Positions 57,483 to 64,000 of a stretch of 64,000 bases of DNA are shown here, in pieces. The position numbers and the translations under genes are program-made. The DNA comes from Nocardioides sp. T2.26MG-1. GTDB taxonomy: Bacteria > Actinomycetota > Actinomycetes > Propionibacteriales > Nocardioidaceae. Numbering within the stretch: the first letter of the stretch is position 1; each line of letters starts with the position of its first letter. The notes below the pieces were generated by a model. It saw only the letters and a program-made list of their open reading frames with translations. It made no database searches and was not told the DNA's origin. Where the stretch lies: NCBI RefSeq assembly GCF_950101795.1, contig NZ_CATNLZ010000034.1, positions 1 through 64,000 of the forward strand. The letters are read 5' to 3'.

Positions 57483-59048
57483 GTGCAGCCGTTGACCGCG
57501 GCCCCCCGCGAGCATCTCACCGAGGAGCAGGTCCGGGACCTCATCACCGGTGACGAGGTCACCGTGTCGTCGGGCCTGGAGTTGCTGGACTCCCAGAACC
57601 GGTTCATCGAGGACATCTCCGACGACATGGTCGGCGGGACGGTCGGCCACGAGGGCCGCGGGACCGTGCATGGGACGTGTTCGTTGCAGATCCAGCGGCC
57701 GTTGGCGTGGGGTCGGGACCGGGTGCGGGTGTACCGGACCCTGTCGAATGGGGCGGTGACGGCGCGGTTCAACCGTGGCGTGTACGTGCTGACCACCCCG
57801 AAGGACCAGCGCGGGGAGACACCGCAGACGTTCGACGTGCAGGGCTACGACCTGCTGCAGCCGCTCCTCGACCCCGTCGGGGACACCTACGTGGTGATGC
57901 CCGAGGCCGGCGTCGACCTGGTCACGAACTCCGGGTTCGAGGGAGGGATCACCGGATGGGAGTCGAATCCGGCGTTCGGGGCGATGACGCCGGCCACGCT
58001 CGCGTCTTCGACACTGCACGCCTCCGCGGGTACGGGCTCGCTGGAGATCACGTGGCCGACCGCTTCCCGCTCATGGGCGAACACTCACTCCGGCGACTTC
58101 GTGGTCGGGAAGACCTACCTGTTCGAGGCCGACGTGTGGGTGCCGCTCGATGGGCCCAGCTTCTTCCGGTTCGAGGTCATCTTCCTGGCCGGTTCGCCGT
58201 GGATGGCGCCGACCAAGGGAGCCATGAACCACTTCGAGTGGCTGTGGACTGCCACGAAGTCCGATGTCTTCATCGGGCTCACGGCCCAGGACCCGGTCGC
58301 CGGCACGAAGACCTGGATCGACGGGTTCCACGCCACCGGCCAGTCCACGACCTGTCTCGACGCGGTCCGCACCGTGATCGAGTTCGCCGGCGGCGGCGCC
58401 CCGTTCTCCGTGGACGGCACCCAGCAGGTCGCCGTGTTGCCCGGCCCGATGGTGTGGGGGCTCACCGAGTCCCAGCCCACGACGTGGCTCGACATCTGCA
58501 ACGACCTCCTCGACGCCATCGGGTACGGGGCCCTGTGGGTCGACCAGGACGGCACCTACCGGTCCGAGCCGTTCGTGCCCCCCGAGCAGCGGCCGGTGTC
58601 GTGGACCTTCGACCTCGCCGACGAGCGGACCAACCTCGTCGGCGGGGACCGCACCAGCGAACAGGACGTGTGGGACGCCCCGAACCGGTGGACGTTCGTG
58701 CGCCGCGGGATGGCTGTGCAGCCGGTCGAGGGCGACGGGATCTACACGGTGAACAACCTCGCCCGCGGCCCCGCCTCACAGGCATCTCTCGGGAAGGTCC
58801 GCCGGAAGACGGTGTACCTCGACGCCGTCGACCAGGCGGCGCTCGTCGCGCGGGGTGATCGGGTCGTGGCCGAGGACACCGCCGCGACCCGGACCGTGAC
58901 TCTGTCGGTGGACCCGCTGCCGATCGCCGGGCACCTCGACGTCGTCCGGTACGTCGACGGGGACGACGCCGCGGTCGCTGAGGTCGTGTCGTGGGAGGAG
59001 CCGCTCGATGGGTCCCAGGGCCGTTGGGTCCTCGAGGTCGTCCTGTGA
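57483..59048 (+). CDS. Tail hub protein with carbohydrate-binding-like insertion
   Basis: A 521-residue minor tail protein of the tail hub (tal/gp27-like) type: FIEDISDDMVGGTVGHEGRG, VRVYRTLSNGAVTARFNRGV, TFDVQGYDLLQPLLDPVGDT at the start, and TTWLDICNDLLDAIGYGALW with WTFVRRGMAV later. Residues about 145-290 break the fold with NSGFEGGITGWESNPAF...GKTYLFEADVWVPL...KTWIDGFHATG, which resembles a CBM4/9 jelly roll. The insertion may help the tail tip contact wall sugars. GTG start. Confidence 0.82.
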   Translation: MQPLTAAPREHLTEEQVRDLITGDEVTVSSGLELLDSQNRFIEDISDDMVGGTVGHEGRGTVHGTCSLQIQRPLAWGRDRVRVYRTLSNGAVTARFNRGVYVLTTPKDQRGETPQTFDVQGYDLLQPLLDPVGDTYVVMPEAGVDLVTNSGFEGGITGWESNPAFGAMTPATLASSTLHASAGTGSLEITWPTASRSWANTHSGDFVVGKTYLFEADVWVPLDGPSFFRFEVIFLAGSPWMAPTKGAMNHFEWLWTATKSDVFIGLTAQDPVAGTKTWIDGFHATGQSTTCLDAVRTVIEFAGGGAPFSVDGTQQVAVLPGPMVWGLTESQPTTWLDICNDLLDAIGYGALWVDQDGTYRSEPFVPPEQRPVSWTFDLADERTNLVGGDRTSEQDVWDAPNRWTFVRRGMAVQPVEGDGIYTVNNLARGPASQASLGKVRRKTVYLDAVDQAALVARGDRVVAEDTAATRTVTLSVDPLPIAGHLDVVRYVDGDDAAVAEVVSWEEPLDGSQGRWVLEVVL

Positions 59049-59061
59049 GCGGGGGTGCGTG

Positions 59062-59259
59062 ATGGCCAGTGAGGTCAACGAGGTCCAGATGACCGCGACC
59101 GTCACCACCGCCTCCCCGGACCTGTGGATCCTCATCGACGGCGCCACCGCCTCCTGTCCCGCCTACGTGCTCGACGTGGCCGCGTACAGCGTGGGCCAGC
59201 GGGTCCGTGTCACCGTCCGGAACCCGCAGATCCCGGTTGTCCAGGGCGTCGAGAGCTGA
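59062..59259 (+). CDS. Small phage tail-region protein
   Basis: A 65-residue beta-rich protein (DLWILIDGATASCPAYVLDV; VRVTVRNPQIPVVQG), possibly a small OB- or SH3-like module of the baseplate. The function is unknown. Confidence 0.62.
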   Translation: MASEVNEVQMTATVTTASPDLWILIDGATASCPAYVLDVAAYSVGQRVRVTVRNPQIPVVQGVES

Positions 59260-59278
59260 GAGGGAAGGGGGCACCGGA

Positions 59279-59584
59279 ATGGGTCTACGTGAAGAGGCGT
59301 TGGCGGCTGCGGACGCGGCGAAGGAGCAGCGGGAGGCGGCCGCCCGGGGGGTCCTGGCGGCGCGGCTGGACCCGGCCCCGGTCGACGGCCTGACGGTCGT
59401 GGACACCGACCCGCGGCTGGTGGTGTTCGGTGACGGTGCTGGCCTGTTCCTCGCGGTCTACGACCAGGGCAACCCGACGCGGGTCACCCGCGTGGTCGGG
59501 CAGCCCGGGGACTGGACCCACCGTGGTGATGTCGCGTCCCTGACGGCGTTGGGTCTGATCCTGGCCGCCGAGGCGGGGGCCTGA
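59279..59584 (+). CDS. Small phage tail-region protein
   Basis: A 101-residue protein with an Ala/Arg-rich N-terminal helix (EEALAAADAAKEQREAAARG) and a small beta domain. It lies between hub and tip genes. The function is unknown; ribosome site GAGAGGGAAGGGGG. Confidence 0.62.
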   Translation: MGLREEALAAADAAKEQREAAARGVLAARLDPAPVDGLTVVDTDPRLVVFGDGAGLFLAVYDQGNPTRVTRVVGQPGDWTHRGDVASLTALGLILAAEAGA

Positions 59585-59585
59585 C

Positions 59586-61382
59586 ATGGGGTCCTGGCGT
59601 CAACTCGCCGCGCTCCCGGAGACCAGGTGGGAGGCCGCCGCGGTGTTCCACGGCGGGAAGGTGTACCTCCTCGGCGGGCAGCGGTTCTTCTCCGGTGGCA
59701 GTAGTAGCTACCAGAACACCATGTTCATCTACGACCCGGCCGGGAACACGTGGACGGCCGGGCCGCCACTGCCCGCGACGGGTCCGGCCTACGCGTTCTC
59801 GACCGCCGCCGACGGCATCCACCTCGTGTTCCCGGTCACGGGCGCGCACTACGCGATCGACCCGGCAGACCCCGTGCCGGTGTGGGCTGTCCGCACGTCA
59901 GCGCCGGCCCCCACCCTCCTCCGGGCGGCGCACTTCACCGACGCGTCGGGCCGGTTCTACCTCGCAGGCGGCACCCTCGTCGGTAGCGGATCCTCGTTGA
60001 AGGTGAACCGGTACGACCCCACCACCAACGGGTGGACCGCCCGAGCAGACCTGCCCGCCAACTTCGACACCGGCTCGACCACCTCCGAGGGCGTCCTCGG
60101 CGGCGACAACAAGGTGTACCTCGGCGGGTCAACCGCAGGGCTCGCGGTCTACGACCCCGCCACCGACACGTGGTCCACGACCACGGCACCACCCACCGGC
60201 GGGTTCGGGACATCTGCCGGGCAGGTGTCGCGGCTGCCGTCCGGGATCGTGCTCTCCGTGGGGCGCCGTACCTACAGCGGGCTGCTGTCCCGGGTCGACG
60301 GGTACAACCCCGCCACCGGAACATGGACCGCGGGCGTGACCCCCGACTTCCCTGCATCGATCTCCGACATGTCCATCACCGCGGAGCCAGGCGGGCAGAT
60401 CTACCTCCTCGGCGGGACGGTCGACAGCGCCACCACCACCGAATCCACCGCGCAGGCGTGGGCGTACAAGCAGAACGAACCCCCCACCGTCGCCACCCTC
60501 CTCACCATGACCAGCGGGGCCCTGGTCTCCACCGCCTCCACCAACCGCGCCCGGCACCAGTTCAACGACCCCAACGCCGGGGACTCCCAGTCCAAGTTCG
60601 ACTGGCGCTACCGCAAGGTCGGCGACCCCACCTGGACCACCGGCACCGTCATCTCCCCCAACCCCTGGCACGACATCCCCGCCGGCACCCTCACCCCCGG
60701 GAACTACGAACGCCAGATCCTCACCTACGACGCCGCCGGCGAACCCGCACCCGCCTTCACGGCATCCGGGTTCTTCACCGCCGCCACCCCACCGGCCGGG
60801 CCGTCGATCACCTACCCGATCAACGGACAGACCCTCGACCAGGCCGAACGGGTCGACTGGTCCATCCCCGCCCAGGACTCCTACCAGGTGCGCCGCGTCG
60901 CCGACGACGGCGCCGGCGCACCCAACCCGGCGGTCATCTACTACGACACGCTCGAGGTCGTCGACACCCTCACCCGGTCGCTGCCGCTGAACTTCGCCGT
61001 CAACGGCCGCACCGAGCACGTGCAGGTCCGGGTCAAGGACGGTGGCCTCTGGTCCGACTGGGTCTCCGTGTCCGGAGATGTGTCCTACACGCCCCCGCCG
61101 GCCCCGACGTTCACCGCCTACCCCGACCCGACCGACGGGTCGCTGCTGGTCATGATCGCGAACCCCGACCCCACCGGTGCCGAGCCCGCCGCGGCCTACA
61201 ACGACATCTACATCACCGAGCCGCTGCCGTCCGGGGTCGTGACCGAGGAGCGGCGGGTTACCGAGCATCCCGCTAACACGCCATGGCGGTACCGGGTGCC
61301 CGTCGGCTCCTGGGACTACTCCGGGGCCCGGATCCGGGTGGTCGCCGTAGCGGCGAACGGCACCACCTCGTCGTCCATCTGA
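59586..61382 (+). CDS. Kelch-propeller tail tip or receptor-binding protein
   Basis: A 598-residue protein. The first 290 residues show repeated Kelch blades: GGKVYLLGGQRFFSGG, YDPAGNTWTAGPPLP, NRYDPTTNGWTARADLP, NKVYLGGSTAG, YDPATDTWSTTTAPP, YNPATGTWTAGVTPD and QIYLLGG. Residues about 300-598 are Ig/fibronectin-like beta modules (RHQFNDPNAGDSQSKFDWRY; GPSITYPINGQTLDQAERVD). It is the last structural gene before the lysis module, so it is likely the receptor-binding tip protein. Confidence 0.82.
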   Translation: MGSWRQLAALPETRWEAAAVFHGGKVYLLGGQRFFSGGSSSYQNTMFIYDPAGNTWTAGPPLPATGPAYAFSTAADGIHLVFPVTGAHYAIDPADPVPVWAVRTSAPAPTLLRAAHFTDASGRFYLAGGTLVGSGSSLKVNRYDPTTNGWTARADLPANFDTGSTTSEGVLGGDNKVYLGGSTAGLAVYDPATDTWSTTTAPPTGGFGTSAGQVSRLPSGIVLSVGRRTYSGLLSRVDGYNPATGTWTAGVTPDFPASISDMSITAEPGGQIYLLGGTVDSATTTESTAQAWAYKQNEPPTVATLLTMTSGALVSTASTNRARHQFNDPNAGDSQSKFDWRYRKVGDPTWTTGTVISPNPWHDIPAGTLTPGNYERQILTYDAAGEPAPAFTASGFFTAATPPAGPSITYPINGQTLDQAERVDWSIPAQDSYQVRRVADDGAGAPNPAVIYYDTLEVVDTLTRSLPLNFAVNGRTEHVQVRVKDGGLWSDWVSVSGDVSYTPPPAPTFTAYPDPTDGSLLVMIANPDPTGAEPAAAYNDIYITEPLPSGVVTEERRVTEHPANTPWRYRVPVGSWDYSGARIRVVAVAANGTTSSSI

Positions 61383-61395
61383 ACCAGAAGGAGGC

Positions 61396-61420
61396 GGGGG
61401 CCCGGGGAGACCGGGCCCCC
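61396..61420 (+). terminator. Hairpin after the receptor-binding protein gene
   Basis: GGGGGCCCGG (61396-61405) and CCGGGCCCCC (61411-61420) form a perfect 10-bp stem with a 5-nt loop, starting 13 bases after the stop. The GC-rich stem and position mark the end of the structural genes. Confidence 0.75.
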
Positions 61421-61528
61421 TGGGCGAAGGCAGCCGACCCTACCGGCCGCCCGCGCTTGCACACGAGGAGACCACGACCCAGCCCCCAGATACCAGAGGC
61501 CCGGGTCACCGACGCGAGGGAGACGCGG

Positions 61529-61885
61529 GTGCCACCACCGATCGAGGAACCCACCCTGGGCGAAGTGCTCAGACGCATCGACAGCCTCACCGTGCAGGTC
61601 ACCAACCTCGTCGCCGAGCTGAAGGAAGACCGCCTCGCGGCCGCGAAGACCTACATGCGGCAGGACGTCTACCTCGTCGAGCGGCAGGCTATCGAGGCCA
61701 ACCTCTCCGACGTCCGCGCTGACCTCGCACACCTGGCCTCGACGACCGACACCCAGTTCAGCACGATCGAGAAGCGGCATCGTGCGGACGACGACAAGCG
61801 CCGCCAGATGTGGGCCACCATCGGCGGCCTCACCCTCGGATTCCTGAGCCTGCTCACCACCGTCATCATCGCCTTCATCAAGTAG
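61529..61885 (+). CDS. Phage coiled-coil protein with C-terminal membrane helix
   Basis: A 118-residue protein: coiled coil (LTVQVTNLVAELKEDRLAAA; IEANLSDVRADLAHLAS) followed by one C-terminal transmembrane helix (about 97-117, IGGLTLGFLSLLTTVIIAFI). This layout is common next to holins and lysins and may be a holin or holin partner. GTG 61529 follows GAGGGAG. Confidence 0.75.
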   Translation: MPPPIEEPTLGEVLRRIDSLTVQVTNLVAELKEDRLAAAKTYMRQDVYLVERQAIEANLSDVRADLAHLASTTDTQFSTIEKRHRADDDKRRQMWATIGGLTLGFLSLLTTVIIAFIK

Positions 61886-61893
61886 GGGTGCCC

Positions 61894-62568
61894 ATGTTCA
61901 GTCGACTCTCCGGCTACGTGCCCTCGCGGCGGGCGCTCGGGATCGTGTGGGTGTTCATCGGCATGTTCGCCGTCGCCCTGCTGGTCTTCCTGGTCGCGGT
62001 CGTGTTCTCCACCCAACGGCAGCTCGACGCCGCCACCGAGGACAGCCGCGAATCCCAGACCGACCGCGCCCAGCTGCACGCCGCGGTCGACGACCTCGCC
62101 GGCGCCCTGGCGAAGGCGAACGAGCGGCTCGTCGACGCCGGCCGGCAGCCCGTGACGGAACCTCCCGCCCCGGAGGTCATCGCCGGCCCCGCGGGTGAGC
62201 CAGGGGCGACAGGTGAGCCCGGTGCGGCCGGGCCTGCAGGCGAACAGGGCGAGACCGGGGACACCGGGGACACCGGCCCAGCAGGACCCAGAGGCCCCGC
62301 TGGGGCCCGTGGACCAGCCGGCCCGGCTGGCACACCGGGGACACCCGGCGCGGACGGGGAGACCGGCCCTGCAGGCCCCCAGGGCCCCCAGGGGCCTGCT
62401 GGCCCCCAGGGTGAACGCGGCGAACCCGGCCCGAAGGGCGACCAGGGGCCGGCCGGGGAGAACCCGTGGCCGTTCACGTTCACCTTCACCGTCCAGACCA
62501 ACCCCGTGCAGACGACGACCTACACCGTGACCTGCACCGCCGACGGCTGCACCGTCACCGAGTCCTGA
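61894..62568 (+). CDS. Membrane-anchored collagen-like phage protein
   Basis: A 224-residue protein. The N-terminal helix (about 14-42, LGIVWVFIGMFAVALLVFLV) anchors it; a helix (QLHAAVDDLAGALAKANERL) follows; residues about 95-190 are a perfect Gly-X-Y collagen-like repeat (GPAGEPGATGEPGAAGPAGE and similar); the end is a short beta tail with a Cys pair (TVTCTADGCTV). It may form a trimeric rod. Its place in the lysis module suggests a spanin- or holin-like aid, but a surface role is possible. Confidence 0.82.
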   Translation: MFSRLSGYVPSRRALGIVWVFIGMFAVALLVFLVAVVFSTQRQLDAATEDSRESQTDRAQLHAAVDDLAGALAKANERLVDAGRQPVTEPPAPEVIAGPAGEPGATGEPGAAGPAGEQGETGDTGDTGPAGPRGPAGARGPAGPAGTPGTPGADGETGPAGPQGPQGPAGPQGERGEPGPKGDQGPAGENPWPFTFTFTVQTNPVQTTTYTVTCTADGCTVTES

Positions 62569-62702
62569 CCCGCCCACCGGCCCGCCGACTCCGGGTCCGC
62601 CTCGCGGTCCTGCTCGACCGTCTCGGGAGCCGCCCCGCCATGCCCCACGCCGAGCCGGTGAATGGCCTGCCCGCGCACCACCGCGTCGTGAAGGAGATCC
62701 CC

Positions 62703-63050
62703 ATGCAAGGACGCCGACTCCCGGACACCCCGGCCGGCCGACTCCCGGACGCCTGGGAGCCGGGCGACTTCTGGAAGGTCCTCACCGCCGACGGCGCGCG
62801 TCCGGTCACGCCCGAGGAGTACAGCGGAGCGGGTCGCGACTACAGCGGCAACCTCACCGGCACGGTGTGGTTCGTCGTCACGCCGAACGGTCTGCTCGGC
62901 GGGCTCAGCCTGCACACCGTGCGCGAGCACGAGGACAGCACGATCTCGATCCGCCCCGGGGACGGCTCCAGCAACTCGGTGCTGATCGAAGGGGCCGGTG
63001 GCAAGAGCTGGCACGGCTACGTCGAGCACGGCGTCTGGAGGGCCTGCTGA
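62703..63050 (+). CDS. Phage protein upstream of the endolysin
   Basis: A 115-residue beta-rich protein (GNLTGTVWFVVTPNGLLGGL; SNSVLIEGAGGKSWHGYVEH), unrecognised. AAGGAG six bases before ATG 62703 decides the start; in-frame ATG 62640 is an alternative. It ends in a TGATG junction with the amidase gene, so it may be a lysis or tail accessory protein. Confidence 0.65.
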   Translation: MQGRRLPDTPAGRLPDAWEPGDFWKVLTADGARPVTPEEYSGAGRDYSGNLTGTVWFVVTPNGLLGGLSLHTVREHEDSTISIRPGDGSSNSVLIEGAGGKSWHGYVEHGVWRAC

Positions 63051-63820
63051 TGGCCAGGATGCCCGGCACCGAGTGGGTCGGTGAGCAGTCCCCCCGCGTC
63101 CCGATGGAGCGCTACGACATCGTGTGCGTCCACACCATCGTCGGCTACGCCCCCGCGCACGCCGCGCACTTCTCCGTACGCCGCGACGGCCACATCTTCC
63201 AGTCCCGCGACACCGCCTACCGGTCGGCCGCGAACCTCGACGGCAACCACCGCGTCATCGCGATCGAGAACGAGGACCACGGCGACCCGTTCCCCACCTG
63301 GACCGGCTCCAACGTGCCGGCCCTCACCGACGCGCAGGTCGCCGCGAACGCCCGCATCCTCCGCTGGGCCCACGAGGAGCACGGCGTCCCGCTGCAGCTG
63401 TGCCCCAACTCCCGGCCGGCCTCTCGTGGGCTCGCATACCACCGGCAGGGCATCGACGGCGCCTTCACCGACGGCTACCCCGGCCGCGTGCCCGGCGGCG
63501 AGACGTGGACCACCAGCCCCGGGAAGGTCTGCCCCGGCCGGAACCGCATCGCCCAGATCCCCACGATTCTCAACCTCGCCCAGGAGGACGACATGGCTCA
63601 GTACGCCGACCAGCTCGACAAGATCCAGAAGGCCGCCGAGGCCGCCCAGGCCGCCGCCGAGCAGGCCACCCGGATGCTCGCCCGGCAACGCGGCCGGCAG
63701 CTCGCCCAGGCGAAGCGGATCCGCGCGATCATCGAGAAGGGCCACGCCGCGACCGAGGCCGACCACGAGCAGCTCCACACCGACCTCGCCGAGCTCGTGG
63801 ACTCACTGGCCAAGGACTGA
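63050..63820 (+). CDS. N-acetylmuramoyl-L-alanine amidase endolysin
   Basis: A 256-residue lysin with an N-terminal amidase_2/PGRP fold that cuts peptidoglycan between MurNAc and L-Ala. Zinc ligands are visible: His28 (VCVHTIVGY), His near 131 (LAYHRQGIDG) and Cys near 161 (GKVCPGRNRI), with the IAIENEDHGD motif between them. The C-terminal 75 residues (from Met182, AQYADQLDKIQKAAEAAQAA) are a charged coiled coil instead of a known wall-binding domain. AGGAGG at 63582-63587 before ATG 63593 could start this part alone. Confidence 0.93.
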   Translation: MARMPGTEWVGEQSPRVPMERYDIVCVHTIVGYAPAHAAHFSVRRDGHIFQSRDTAYRSAANLDGNHRVIAIENEDHGDPFPTWTGSNVPALTDAQVAANARILRWAHEEHGVPLQLCPNSRPASRGLAYHRQGIDGAFTDGYPGRVPGGETWTTSPGKVCPGRNRIAQIPTILNLAQEDDMAQYADQLDKIQKAAEAAQAAAEQATRMLARQRGRQLAQAKRIRAIIEKGHAATEADHEQLHTDLAELVDSLAKD

Positions 63821-63823
63821 CCG

Positions 63824-64000
63824 ATGCGCCACCGCCTGCGCCGCGTCATCCACCTGCTGGTCGCGACGTACAACGTCGGGAGCCGCTCCGACGCGCACGT
63901 CCTCGACGACCTCCGCCGGCTCGCCGACCTCGGCGTGCGGGTGTTCCTCCTCCAAGAGGTCGCCGACCGGCACCACATGCTCGCACGGTTCGCGGAGGCT
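63824..64000 (+). CDS. Endonuclease/exonuclease/phosphatase (EEP) family protein, truncated by window end
   Basis: The first 59 codons of a larger gene. The EEP start is readable: LLVATYNVGSRSDAHVLDDL with the catalytic Asn, then LGVRVFLLQEVADRHHMLA with the catalytic Glu. EEP members cut phosphodiester bonds in nucleic acids or lipids; its position after the lysin is unusual for a nuclease. Stop and C-terminus are not in the window. Confidence 0.8.
   Translation, partial: MRHRLRRVIHLLVATYNVGSRSDAHVLDDLRRLADLGVRVFLLQEVADRHHMLARFAEA

Larger units (their letters stand above)
21263..64000 (+). mobile_element. Siphovirus-type prophage (left end and body; right end outside window)
   Basis: A continuous phage genome: repressor and operators, early recombination/replication operon, terminase through tail fibre, and lysis genes, in the order usual for long non-contractile-tailed actinophages. 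The tape measure of 1,394 residues predicts a tail of roughly 200 nm at about 1.5 angstroms per residue. All late genes are on one strand except one small gene. No transposase, integrase or second host gene appears before 64,000, so the element exceeds 42.7 kb. The integrase and right attachment site should lie to the right. Core genes look intact, so it may be inducible. Confidence 0.97.

Noticed and set aside
62170..62465. DNA repeat element
   Set aside because: The periodicity is explained by the Gly-X-Y protein repeat.
61914..62501. Minus-strand collagen-like frame (GPAGPVSP-rich)
   Set aside because: The Gly-Pro codons are partly self-complementary, so collagen DNA yields a collagen-like antisense frame. 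The plus-strand gene has a membrane anchor and start signals.
63824..64000. Toxin or sphingomyelinase-type EEP enzyme
   Set aside because: Only the first catalytic motifs are in view; the subfamily cannot be decided.

Overview
The window comes from a high-GC actinobacterial chromosome, most likely Nocardioides or a close relative in the Propionibacteriales. The clues are strong G/C bias at third codon positions, an adjacent Ni-superoxide dismutase and its maturation protease, a fused Kgd-type 2-oxoglutarate dehydrogenase, an rsbW/sigF pair, and the whiB1-pdtaS neighbourhood also found in mycobacteria. The genus is an inference. No 16S rRNA or tRNA gene was recognised.

Positions 1-21,276 are ordinary chromosome. 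In order they hold: the tail of an HNH/DUF222-type nuclease; a secreted protein; an LCP cell-wall ligase coupled to a lipoprotein; kgd with a small DUF6104 gene; a sulfatase overlapping a TetR regulator, with a near-palindrome in front of the sulfatase; an acetoacetate-decarboxylase-like protein; a YjbR-like protein; a FabR-like TetR regulator; an SDR/MDR oxidoreductase pair; malic enzyme; the divergent sodX/sodN pair; a UsfX-like anti-sigma factor and SigF; a small membrane protein; whiB1 with a CRP-like site upstream; pdtaS; and a DUF2785 gene.

From about 21,263 to beyond 64,000 there is a tailed-phage (siphovirus-type) prophage of at least 42.7 kb whose right end lies outside the window. 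It begins with a leftward XRE repressor whose last codons overlap the end of the host DUF2785 gene. A cluster of operator-like repeats and a rightward Cro-like gene follow. A long rightward early operon of small overlapping genes carries a Mom-like GNAT protein, a PD-(D/E)XK exonuclease, a phiC31 gp3-like recombination directionality factor, a DnaQ-like exonuclease, RusA, several zinc-finger and HTH proteins, and a DnaB-like helicase. Just after the helicase lies a block of seven 11-bp repeats, which is a candidate phage replication origin.

The late module starts at about 40.5 kb behind a good TTGACA promoter. It encodes terminase, portal, MuF-like protein, a fused protease/scaffold with a likely nested scaffold start, capsid decoration and major capsid proteins, head-tail connectors, tail tube, frameshifted tail-assembly chaperones, tape measure, tail hub (with a carbohydrate-binding-like insertion), a Kelch-propeller tail tip protein, two membrane proteins (one collagen-like), an amidase endolysin, and the start of an EEP-family nuclease. 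No integrase is present; it is expected past the right edge. Strong hairpins after the capsid cluster, the tail tube gene and the receptor-binding gene divide the late operon.
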